NCBI RefSeq assembly: GCF_036711975.1
Contig: NC_091968.1
Coordinates: 9,486,001-9,550,000 of the forward strand
Direction: 5' to 3'
DNA from: Onthophagus taurus
Lineage: Eukaryota > Arthropoda > Insecta > Coleoptera > Scarabaeidae
DNA length: 64,000 nt
Shown: positions 55,160 to 64,000 of the stretch, piece by piece
Position numbering within the stretch: position 1 is the stretch's first letter
Layout: each line of letters starts with the position of its first letter
Position numbers and translations under genes: made by a program
The notes under the pieces: model-generated
What the model saw: the letters and a program-made list of their open reading frames with translations, nothing else
Database searches by the model: none
Told to the model about the DNA's origin: nothing

Positions 55160-55263
55160 GTGGGCTAGAAACATTATTACAGTACGAGTGTGTAGAATTG
55201 CACGACGAGGTCGTAGACCGAGTCGTGTAATCACACGAGTACTGTAATTATGCTCTAGCCCAC
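55160..55263. repeat. 104-bp palindrome nested in the foldback arm
   Basis: GTGGGCTAGA pairs with TCTAGCCCAC at the ends, and most of the interior pairs as well (CAGTACGAGTGTG with CACACGAGTACTG). It occupies a site within the right arm of the mariner-like foldback element. Confidence 0.75.
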
Positions 55264-55281
55264 GTGTGATATACATCATTT

Positions 55282-55651
55282 TATCTACGACTGCTAAAAA
55301 TTACTAAAAAATTAATTTCTTTAAAAAAGTCTATTTGACATTTATAAAAATATTTTGAAATGATTGTTGACAATTTTGAATTGTCAGTTTCAACGACATG
55401 TTTTCTCATCTGTAATAAGTGTTTCGAAATGTAAAAACATAACAATTAATGTTTATAATAAATAGTATTGTTTTCTTTAAATAGGTAACACTTTTCCTTT
55501 TGTATTGTTGCTCGTTTCAATAAATTAAGTCTGTTCTGATTGGGCTAAAAATGCGGTACGTAATGAAACCAGTGCGGTAATGAACCTCATTACGTAACTC
55601 AAATCACCTCAAATGAGTGCGGTAATGATGACTTATCCAAGCAGTCGTAGA
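55282..55651. mobile_element. Small MITE with 12-bp inverted ends
   Basis: Ends TCTACGACTGCT (left, 55285) and AGCAGTCGTAGA (right, ending near 55651), with TA on both outer sides. The interior is AT-rich with GCGGTAATGA-type words and no coding capacity. Confidence 0.6.
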
Positions 55652-55859
55652 TAAACAAATTTAATGCTATTCATAATATGATAACATGTATAGGATGTTC
55701 CATTTAAAAAAAATCTACATACTTTCCGTTACGCTTAAATGGAACATCTGTATAAGTGAGAGTAATTTTACATAATAAAAAGTGGTGAGTCAAACAACTT
55801 TTGTTAAAGCTTTTTGTATATTTTTGAGCCAATGTATCTCATAGATACTTTGCGTGTTC

Positions 55860-56165
55860 TGGTGTAACGATTCTATTGCGCGCCTTCTGCAAACAGTATT
55901 TACTTTTTTATAAGGATGATCCAATCTGCTTTAATAGTAATAGTATCTGGTCTTACATTCGCAGTATCTAGGTGATTAATTTTCTACCAGTTTCATGTAG
56001 TCTTCTACAAGAAGTTTCTGCTTTTTACGAGGAGGATCTAGTCTTCTATTAATAATATCGAGTCTTGTGGCTACAGTATCTAATCTGACAGAAACGATAT
56101 AGTGTTGATTAGTGTAAACACTTAAAAAAAAAATCATTTAATGTCTAAAAAATCGATTTTCGATA
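55860..56165. repeat. Minisatellite-type block followed by duplication A
   Basis: Diverged TAGTCTTCTACCAG / CAGTATCTAG words belong to the same family as 51592-51800 and 58730-58990. It is followed by the second copy of segment A (about 56111-56162) and a short CTAG scrap (56166-56200). Confidence 0.6.
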
Positions 56166-56200
56166 AACGTAGAGCTAACACTAAACCTAGAACTGTAATC

Positions 56201-58729
56201 AAAAAGTATGCAAATAAAAACTTGAGTAAATTAGTAGTTGTTTCTATTTCGATAATATATCTTTTTTTTGTAGATAGAAAAAGCTTTCGAGTTTTGTGGG
56301 TAACATAAAAGAAGCAATCCGAGCAGCGATAATTACAGCGTATCCCGTTTCATGGGAAAACTTGAACCATTCGTCACGGGATTAAAGCCATTCGTCCGGG
56401 GGTCGGCTTTATTGTTATCACCGCGGCGATTAACTTTTATAACTTGGCCGGAGTCGATGCTGGAACACCACCACCAGCAAATAGTGGGTAGTGAGTCCAT
56501 TGGACGTTCGCCAAAACTAAATCTGAATCTCGTCTAGTACTCTCGTTCTCCTTTCGCACGTCAAACATCCGTTTCAATAAATTTTTACTAAAAACGGAAC
56601 GTGTTTCGGTTCACTAAGGAAACATCGCGCTATAAATAAGTACACCCCAACGGTCTCCTTTTCTTCTGTTTTTCCATCCCCCTTTCCCCGTACTTTCAAC
56701 ACTAATTTATCTCCGCGGACTTATTTACGGCTACAGTTGCGAATTACAGCTGGTTCAGTTATGAGGAAAAGATGGAAAAAAAATTACAAGACGAATGAAA
56801 TTAGCCCCCTCCACTCAAGAATAAAAAAGTAACATCCCCAGGATTTATGAAGAGTTGTAAAATCGATAAAGAAGATAACCTGATATCACTCATACTAAAT
56901 CGGAATTTATGCTGAAAGCTTGCGTCATTAGGGAAGGGGGAAATGCAACGTATCGGTTTTCCTCCCTTCTTGTCCCCCGATAAACGATGACATCGGGGGG
57001 ACGTAATGATAGGGGAAGATTCCAAGAAGACGACATATATTGACAGCGGATGGTATCTTCTTAGTTCACGTTCCCGAGGGACTCTGCTGAGACGACACAC
57101 ACTCTCTGAGTTCTGTTTCCTTTTCTACCACCAACCCCGTTCGTTCCGTTCGATAAAGTCAAGATAAGGGCTCGCCGAGGCGACGACTACGACGTGCGCA
57201 TTTTGCAACCCTTAATTACGTACAACGTCCTCGGGTTTCAAGGATTACGTTTTGAGCGGTTTCCAATTGGGAATCGATCGTGCAGACGCAACACGATGCA
57301 AATCTACGATTCGATTTAAACATAAATTTATCAGATTTAATTTAATGCGAAACATTTTTTGTTCAAATTTAACGACCGTTATCTCTTGCATATTAAGAGC
57401 CAACTACCCGGTGAATTTAGAAATTCTTACCTCGGCTTTAAACGAGCGCGCTATCTTGTGAGACGTTCGCTAAAGGGATTTATACGAATTTCGTCGTCGT
57501 TGAAATAGCCGCCCACCTCCAAGAACGGCGCCTGCAGATTAAATTAGCGTTTTCCTCGCGAACAACAGCGGATAATAAGGGAAGTTTCAAGATACGCGTT
57601 TTGGAATTCTAGCCGTTAACGTTTACGGCCGCCCAGTTCTTAGTGTATTTAGCGAGTAGAGAGGTGTACAAAAGGGAAGAGTGCCTATTATCTCAAGAAA
57701 TTTCTTTGTGGCACCTTTGCGTCGGAAAATTTTAAACTAAACAAAGCGAAATTTTCTTACGACAGTAACCGCTTGAGGATTGCGAATGGGTTTGAAATTT
57801 TTAAAGTGGTTCTTGGGGGAGTTAAAATGTCGACGCAGACGTCGAGAAAATTTACCTTTGACAATCAGACGTTGAAAGATGGAAATGTTAATCTGTTCGA
57901 GTGTAAAACGGGAAAACTGGGGAAGTTCTTATCAAAACATACATTTTGCGGGGTAAAATTGAATTAAAAAGAATTTGAGAGAAAATAAACCCTTAAAAAA
58001 AAGAATCAAGTAAGAGGAAACGTCAGAGGCGTCCGTCTACTAGAATTTTCGAGTCCCGAACGATAATATGTCATATAAATTCAAGTAAATGCCTCATAAA
58101 ATATGCGACAGTCGCGTGATGGATTCTTCCTCGCTGCGTGGGAAGTTTGCATGTGGAACTTTCCTTACGAAAGGAAAAACCTCGGTTTTCCCAATCCTAA
58201 AAGTGTTCCGCAGGACATTTTTATCGAGAAGTAAACATGCATATGTAAATACGGTCTAGAAAACGTTGCACGTTCTCGTCCTCTTTCAGTTTCCTCTCCT
58301 ACCCATGGTTTTGATTTTATAACCGAGCCTTCCCTGCTGAGCGTCTTAAGACCCACCTCAACGAACCCAGCAGGATCCCTCCCGCAGGAACTTTGTAGAG
58401 GGTGTCGCAGGACCGACATGCCCCTTTTATTAGAACCGGTCCTTTCGCTTTAGGGTGCCGACGCAGTTCATTCAAATTTCATCCCTCGGGATATTTTATA
58501 GTCCGTTGTCATTGCCGAGACCATTTCTCTTTATTTTTTCTACCTCGTATCCCAACAGAAATTGACGAACATTTCTCGTAGAAGGGAAAAAATGCAACCT
58601 TTTGTATGAATAAAAAAGTCACAAAATTAAATTGGACATTTATTACGGAAATTTCATCATAATAAATGTTGACTTATAATCCACTTAAAATATTATTATA
58701 TCTCGTTCTCATTTTGATTCATTACAAAG
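56201..58729. other. Candidate host noncoding block 4
   Basis: Mostly non-repetitive with GC/CpG-rich patches (56380-56480, 56930-57270, 57480-57560, 58260-58450). No transposon motifs or long open frames are recognised. It could be intronic, intergenic or regulatory host DNA. Confidence 0.4.
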
Positions 58730-58990
58730 TATAGATAGTCCATCAGCTTTTTACAAGCAATGAGTGGTCTAAAAATAGATTTGGTATTCTATTAATGGTA
58801 TCTAATCTTTTACCAGCAACTGATCTAGTGTTCCATTAGCATCTAGTATCTAGTCTAGTCTGCTTATTCTTATACAAGCAGTATTTAGTCTTCTGCCAGT
58901 ACTATTTAGTTTTCTGCCAACACTATTTAGTCTTCTGCCAACACTATTTAGTCTTCTGCAAGTACAACCTTGTGTCAGCAGTATCTCAGT
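58730..58990. repeat. Minisatellite, 21-bp unit
   Basis: Clearest at 58878-58965: about four copies of TATTTAGTCTTCTGCCA(A/G) with a 21-bp period. More diverged copies occur to the left from 58740. The same unit builds the arms at 50626-50795 (inverted) and 51592-51800. Confidence 0.8.
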
Positions 58991-59385
58991 CATTTATTAG
59001 CATCGTTCATTGCTGTATCGATACATAAACCTCGTTGTAAGAAGCGGCACACGTGCGTTTATCGTGCTTCGTATTTTATGGTTTTTGAGTGATTCCTCGC
59101 ACTATTTTATTGCTGAAACATCTACAATCTGCATTTCTATTTGGTTCATCAGGACTTTATCGATATCTGTGCTTGTAAGTGCGTTATTTAACGTTTTTTC
59201 CGATAAATATTTTATAGCAACGAATAATTTCTATATATTTCTACGTATTCTTTATCTCCTTGTGTATCCGTACCGCAGTCCAGTTTTTCCTTGTCTTTAA
59301 AAGACTTCACGTCGGACCCCGTGGAGTGAAGGGCTCTCTTTTTTTTGTATTTTTGTCTAATTTTCACTCACTTCAGACCGCAATG

Positions 59386-59922
59386 CCTGCTTGCAAATGT
59401 TGTAATACTAAATGTAAAGACGAAGATTTTGTGAAATGTTTTGTCTGCGATAGTTGCTTTACCAATGCATGTTTGGGTTCACCCGCCAGCGAATCTAGAT
59501 TATTGAGATCTAGAGCTAATTTTAAGTGAACATGTGACAATTGCGCTAAGTGTTACAGTCCTATAGCTGCACTGAAGGCACTCATTCAAGATCTGAGTGC
59601 TATAGTTCAGTCTTTGTCTGATTCAGTTAATAATATGAATGACAGTTCGACCAATCATCCCTCGTCTGAAGTGGACTCCTTGATTAACAATGTAATACAT
59701 GAAATTAACGAACGGGAACCCAGATCAACTAACGTAATTTTAACCAATGTCCCTGAAAGGGATGACAGCATTCTCACGGATGGGATTCAATGTATTTTTA
59801 AAGAAGTAATTCCCTCCCCAATGCGTATCAAGAGGGTTCACAGTTTTCGTCTGTTGGGGTGGGTTCTAGTCAAACAAGAAAATCTAAGCCGAGACTTATT
59901 AAGGTTGTACTGGAAAGGCTGA
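59386..59922 (+). pseudogene. LINE ORF1 with PHD-like zinc finger
   Basis: MPACKCCNTKCKDEDFVKC starts a cysteine-rich finger (CKCC, CFVC, CDNC) resembling the PHD-type finger in ORF1 of CR1-like LINEs. A TGA stop at 59527 interrupts it. The second part (59614-59922) has a coiled-like DSVNNMNDSS region and STNVILTNVPE, the RRM-like region of such ORF1 proteins. Decayed. Confidence 0.7.
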
Positions 59923-60139
59923 CGTCCATTCATTGTAGAATAAATCAAGAAATCTAGGTAGCATTTACATTCATCGTGATCGAACAGCCAATGAGCAATT
60001 ATATGATCGAAGTCTTCGTGCTGAGCTTGCTAGATATACCGAGCTCGGAGAAAATCAAGTATGTGAATGGCATACCAGTTATAAGCAAATCAGCAAGCAG
60101 TCAGAAAAATTGAATACTACCCAACAGAGCCTGTATCAA

Positions 60140-61365
60140 CTTTATTATCAAAATGTTTAAAGATTTTGTAAGCTCCGTTTGTGCTTCTGACTTTAGTATT
60201 ATCGCATTGTCTGAGTCGTGGTTGAAAGATACTGTTCCTGATTATGAAGTGTTGCCTAATCCTTACACAATGGTTAGAGCAGAATGCAGCGAACGTCGTG
60301 GAGGTGATATATTACTGGAGGTTGACTCGAGGATCGCTGATGTGTTATGTCTTAACTTATCTTCTCCAGTCGATACCATTGATCTTGTTTCTGCCAAGAT
60401 TCGCTTTAAGACTTCGGGTTACTGTTTGAAATTGGTTCTTTGCTACATACCACCCGCTACTCCGCTTGAGTTATAAGCTTCTCCTGTCTTATCTGGAAAC
60501 TGCTCTCGATTTGTCGTCTGGAGCTGTTCTTCTTGGTGATTTTAATATCCCAAAATATCCCGAGCCATGCTGTGATTTTTGTTGTTTACTTGATAACTTC
60601 GCTAGTTACAACAATCTAGATCAATTTAATCATGTCACAAACAATACGAACCGCACACTCGAATTGGTATTTGTTTCTTCAGATGTACAACTAGACGTAT
60701 TTAAGTCCTCATTTGAACTTGTCAGCAGAGATAGTTACCATCCTGCACTTACGATGGACTATGCCTTCTGAGGATGTGGGTCGTTATCAAATTCGTCAAG
60801 ATTCTAGCTATGCATTTCGACGAGCTAACTTGTGAGCATTTTTACAGAGTTCTTTATGAATTACTGGATGAGTACATCCCTAAGGAATGTGGTAAAATAA
60901 TTGAATTTAAACATCCAACATGGTTTAGCCAAGGTCTAAGGCACTTGTTCAGCAAGAAAAAACATTGTCATAAAATGTATAGAAAAACTAAAGCACAGAT
61001 TCACCGTCAAATGTACTCCCGTTATGGACGTGAATGTAAACTGCGTTTCCGCCTGGACCGTCAAACGTATGTCGCTTCTGTGGAGAGAGATGTAAATGCC
61101 GATCGAGAGAAGTTTTGGTCGCTTGTAAATTCATCACGCAAAATTCATTACCTTCCCATTGGCATGGCGCATGCGATACTATGCTGACCGCCACCAAAGA
61201 CATTGTAGATCTATTTGCTTCTAATTTTGCTAGTTCTTACAATTTACCGGGGAATGTTATTATGAATTCCGAAAGTTTTGATAATGCAATCACCTTTGGA
61301 ATATCTGAGATCAGTAAAGAGGAATAGTGGGCGTCACTCAGGAGTTTTAAATCGAAATCCACAAC
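60140..61365 (+). pseudogene. LINE endonuclease and linker, left part
   Basis: SIIALSESWLKDTVPDYEV (catalytic Glu), then RRGGDILLEV, then in a second frame GAVLLGDFNIPKYPEP and ELVSRDSYHPALTM (catalytic Asp-His region). The linker has HPTWFSQGLRHLFSKKK. It runs to FKSKST at 61365, where the hAT element begins. Frame changes are near 60470, 60770 and 61140. Confidence 0.8.
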
Positions 61366-62513
61366 TAGGGCTTGCAATACCGGACCAAAATCTCAATACC
61401 GGTATTAATATTCGGTATTCAAAATTTTTCAAACCGGGATACAGGTATTAACACCGGTATTACTATAAAAAAGTTTACTCACTAAATTACAATCACTAAA
61501 TATATCTAATTGTAAGAATTCTTCCCCTCTGCGGCGTCATCTCTACTAACAACAGGTTAATTCCCACTATATTTTTAGATTGGCAACAAAGCATAAGATA
61601 CAGAATCTGAAAAGATAATCAAAAAATGGAAAGATATTAGGAATCTGTACAAAGCACCAATAAACTTAAAGGTCTGGATACCATTATTGTTTTGTTGTCT
61701 TTCACTTGGTCCAAAGGTTCAACTTCACTGCCGCGTCAAAAAATGAAATTACACTTCATCATCTGAAGCTCTGTGCAATTCCTGTTTTGGAATTTTCTGG
61801 AAAGGTGCAGATTCAAGAAAGAAACTTTAACATAATGACTCTTGGTAGTTTGTCAGACTTATCATACTACTGTTATACTTGGTGGGACATTACACGAATC
61901 AAACTGACCTGAAACACCATTATGGAGTAAAAACTCCAAAAATAGTTGTATGCAGAGACTATTTTATTGTTGGTTAGGTATGACAAATTTATTGCACACG
62001 CACATTAAGTTGTCGTCATCAAAGGTTGAGTCTTCGTTATCTTCAACATTCTGTCAGAGTACAAAATGATATTTCTTGTAGATGGTATTCCCACTGATCA
62101 AAAAATGTCACTTGAAAAAATGAGGTTAGTACGGACATAAGATAGATAACAAATTTCTGTTTGGTCAACATCATTTTCCAGCACAGCTCTAAACAGACAC
62201 GGTCGTTTTCAATCGGTCGCTTCCGGCTAGCATTTTTTTAATGAAACGTCAAAAAATGTCACTTGAAAATGTAAACTTAGAACGGACAAAAAATAGATAA
62301 CAAATACGAGTCCTCTACGTCATTTTCCAGCACAACCTCAAACTAGCACGGCGGTTTTCGAAGACATCGGCCGCCCCCGGCCATCGAGGGCGCTAAATAA
62401 AAACAATGCCGAAATACCAGTATTTTGCCATCAATACCGGTTTATAACACCGGACAAAAATTGTCCGGGATCCCGGTTTTCGGGATCCCGAGATCCCGGT
62501 ATTGCAAGCTCTA
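61366..62513. mobile_element. hAT-type DNA transposon remnant, 8-bp target duplication
   Basis: Flanked by TCCACAAC at 61358-61365 and 62514-62521. Ends TAGGGCTTGCAATACCGG and, inverted, TAGAGCTTGCAATACCGG. Subterminal CCGGTATT words are repeated at both ends. The 8-bp duplication and TAGGG-like ends fit hAT. An interior open frame (61706-61912) shows no clear transposase motif, so it is non-autonomous. Confidence 0.88.
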
Positions 62514-62521
62514 TCCACAAC

Positions 62522-63640
62522 AGACCCGAACGGTTATTCGGGTTTTTTGTCAGAGACTGTGCGATCCCTCTTCAAACACCTCTGCGCCATATTTTCAATT
62601 TGATTATTAAGGCATCATACTTTCCCCCGGTCTGGAAACAGAGCAGAATTTGTCCAATTTTTAAAAAAGGTGATAGACATTGTGCCGCCAATTACCGACC
62701 CATTGCTATTATAAACAATTTCGCTAAGTTGTTTGAACAGATCATTATGAGGAAAATGGAATTTAACCTAAATTCACAAATATCAACAGCACAGCACTGA
62801 TTCTGCAAAGGCCGTTCCACTACCACCAATTTAACAGTTTTCACTCAAAACGTTTGCGAAGGCTTAGATTGCCGTTTACAAACGGACGTTATTTACACTG
62901 ATTTTTCAAGCGCATTCGATCAACACGACCATGATATTCTGTTTCGAAAAATTAAGGAGTTTGGTTGCGATTTAGGTCTTTCGTTGCTTCTGAAATCGTA
63001 CCTATCAAATCGAACGCAATATGTCGAGATGTCCAGAATCAGGTCGAAGCAAATAATGGTCACGAGTGGTGTGCCACAGGGTTCATGTTTAGAACCTTTA
63101 CTGTTTAGGATGTTTGTGAATGAATTGCCAAATTTGTTCAAAAGTTCAACATTAATGTATGCCGACGCTCTGAAGCTTTCCAGAACAATCGAATCGGACA
63201 ATGATTGTACCAGCTTGCAGGAGGACTTGACCAAGTTGTGTTCATGGTGCCAAACAAATGGGTTTTTATGGAACGTTACAAAATGTCAAATCATGACTTA
63301 TACAAATCAAAGAAAAGTTATTCATTATGATTATCGGCTGGAAGGTACAAGTCTTGAACGTGTGTCTGAAATTAAGGATCTGGGGGTTTGGTTCGACAGT
63401 AAACTGCTGTTCAGCGGCCACATAAGTAAGCTTCTGATGTCTTCTGATGCCCTGAAAGTCCTCAGGTTTATCACTCGACACAGCTGCGAGTTTGCCAGGT
63501 TGAGCTCAGTGTCCACTCTCTATAAAGCGTTCGTGAGAAATAAATTGGAGTATTGTGCAATTGTCTGGTCACCAACAGCTCAGAATAACATCTCTGCAAT
63601 AGAACGGGTGCAGAGGAAATATATTAAATATAGGGTAAAA
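62522..63640 (+). pseudogene. LINE reverse transcriptase, right part
   Basis: Continues from the left part as DPNGYSGFFVRDCA. Then FPPVWKQSRICPIFKKGD and NYRPIAIINNFAKLFE, a stop at 62798, TDFSSAFDQHDH (first catalytic block), GVPQGSCLEPLLF, and the active site LMYADALKLS, where Ala replaces the second Asp. EIKDLGVWFDSKLLF and IERVQRKYIKY follow. The 221-codon frame 62984-63649 is open, but the lost Asp makes it catalytically dead. Confidence 0.82.
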
Positions 63641-63649
63641 CGCCAGTAA

Positions 63650-64000
63650 TTGACCGTTGATCAGTGTTTGACCGTTTTTGTAAAAAAATGTAAAAAATAA
63701 GGATCCAAGGAATATCTAAAAAGATGTAAATCTATCCATGAATCCAGTCTCTTCTCCTTCTCCTACTACGCAAAAAGTCCACGATCATACCGTTCTTGAG
63801 TTCTTGTTGTTTAATTTCGCGCTAACTGCCGGCCTATTCACATCGTGCTAAAAATGGTAATTTTTATGTTTAGAAATTCGCCCAAACAAGGTAGTACTAT
63901 TCAGCCGTTTTTGCGTGTATGGTGTTTTTTTTTGTTTGCCAGTGATCTAATAATGTTTTCTATTGGTTATATTAAAAAATTACCGCTTTAATTAATTAAA
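63650..64000. other. No recognised feature
   Basis: AT-rich sequence after the truncated LINE. No element end or gene is recognised before the window stops. Confidence 0.4.

Larger units (their letters stand above)
53610..55810. mobile_element. Long foldback element with mariner/IS630 remnant
   Basis: The left arm (about 53612-54175) and right arm (about 54745-55810) are reverse complements over roughly 550 bp, sharing TGTTCCATTTAAGCG and ACAGGATGTTCCATTT-type words. The spacer near 54470-54570, on the minus strand, reads RINACRRENGRHFE, resembling the C-terminal end of IS630/mariner transposases. The right arm is broken by nested insertions at 55141-55651. Probably a non-autonomous mariner-like element. 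Confidence 0.7.
58991..63640 (+). mobile_element. CR1/Jockey-like LINE with ORF1, endonuclease and RT, split by a hAT element
   Basis: A probable 5' untranslated region (58991-59385) precedes ORF1, then endonuclease and RT. A 1148-bp hAT element interrupts it at 61366-62513. The RT ends in YIKYRVK near 63640, where the usual C-terminal module is missing, so the 3' end is truncated. Confidence 0.82.

Noticed and set aside
59386-59529. Host PHD-finger protein
   Set aside because: Followed in order by LINE ORF1 middle region, endonuclease and RT on the same strand, and interrupted by a stop.

Overview
The window looks like AT-rich nuclear DNA from an insect, most likely a beetle, although the order is only an inference. 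It has intron-containing clan-3 type cytochrome P450 genes with GT-AG introns and TATA/initiator promoters. It is also packed with arthropod-type retrotransposons: Jockey/CR1-like and R1/I-like LINEs and Penelope-like elements. No bacterial, rRNA, tRNA or CRISPR features were seen.

The only genes that look functional are three head-to-tail cytochrome P450 genes on the minus strand (about 14.5-16.1, 16.4-18.0 and 23.8-25.5 kb). Spliced lengths are 497, 494 and 500 codons, with every P450 signature present. They are tandem duplicates whose intron positions agree only in pairs. About 5.8 kb of transposon debris separates the second gene from the third.

Most of the rest is transposable elements. 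1.5-3.7 kb holds a broken Penelope-like element (PLE) tandem, beside a diverged tandem repeat at 0.66-1.5 kb. 4.4-7.3 kb is a LINE inserted into a repeat made of alternating CTAG words. 8.7-13.7 kb holds three LINE wrecks, one split by a TA-flanked foldback element. 18.3-22.5 kb holds a Ty3/gypsy scrap, two LINEs, a Harbinger element with a TTA duplication and a nested inverted repeat. 26.0-31.5 kb holds LINEs, including one uninterrupted 728-codon reverse transcriptase and a hAT-like MITE. 32.35-35.06 kb is a structurally complete but mutated PLE with terminal repeats. 38.3-41.6 kb is a nearly full-length Jockey-type LINE. 44.6-48.2 kb holds several LINE pieces. 52.4-55.8 kb holds a piggyBac wreck and a long foldback element with a mariner/IS630 remnant. 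59.0-63.65 kb is another LINE, split by a 1.15-kb hAT element.

Between these AT-rich islands lie GC-richer, apparently unique blocks (about 36.3-37.2, 42.9-44.0, 48.4-50.5 and 56.2-58.7 kb) that may be host noncoding DNA. At three block/island boundaries the flanking sequence is duplicated in direct orientation on both sides of the island (about 212, 226 and 55 bp), next to CTAG-repeat arms. This suggests unusually large target duplications or another duplicating insertion process, and it is the most unusual structure in the window. A second theme is a hammerhead-ribozyme-like motif (CTGAAGA, hairpin, GAAA) in PLE terminal repeats and in a 346-bp inverted repeat.
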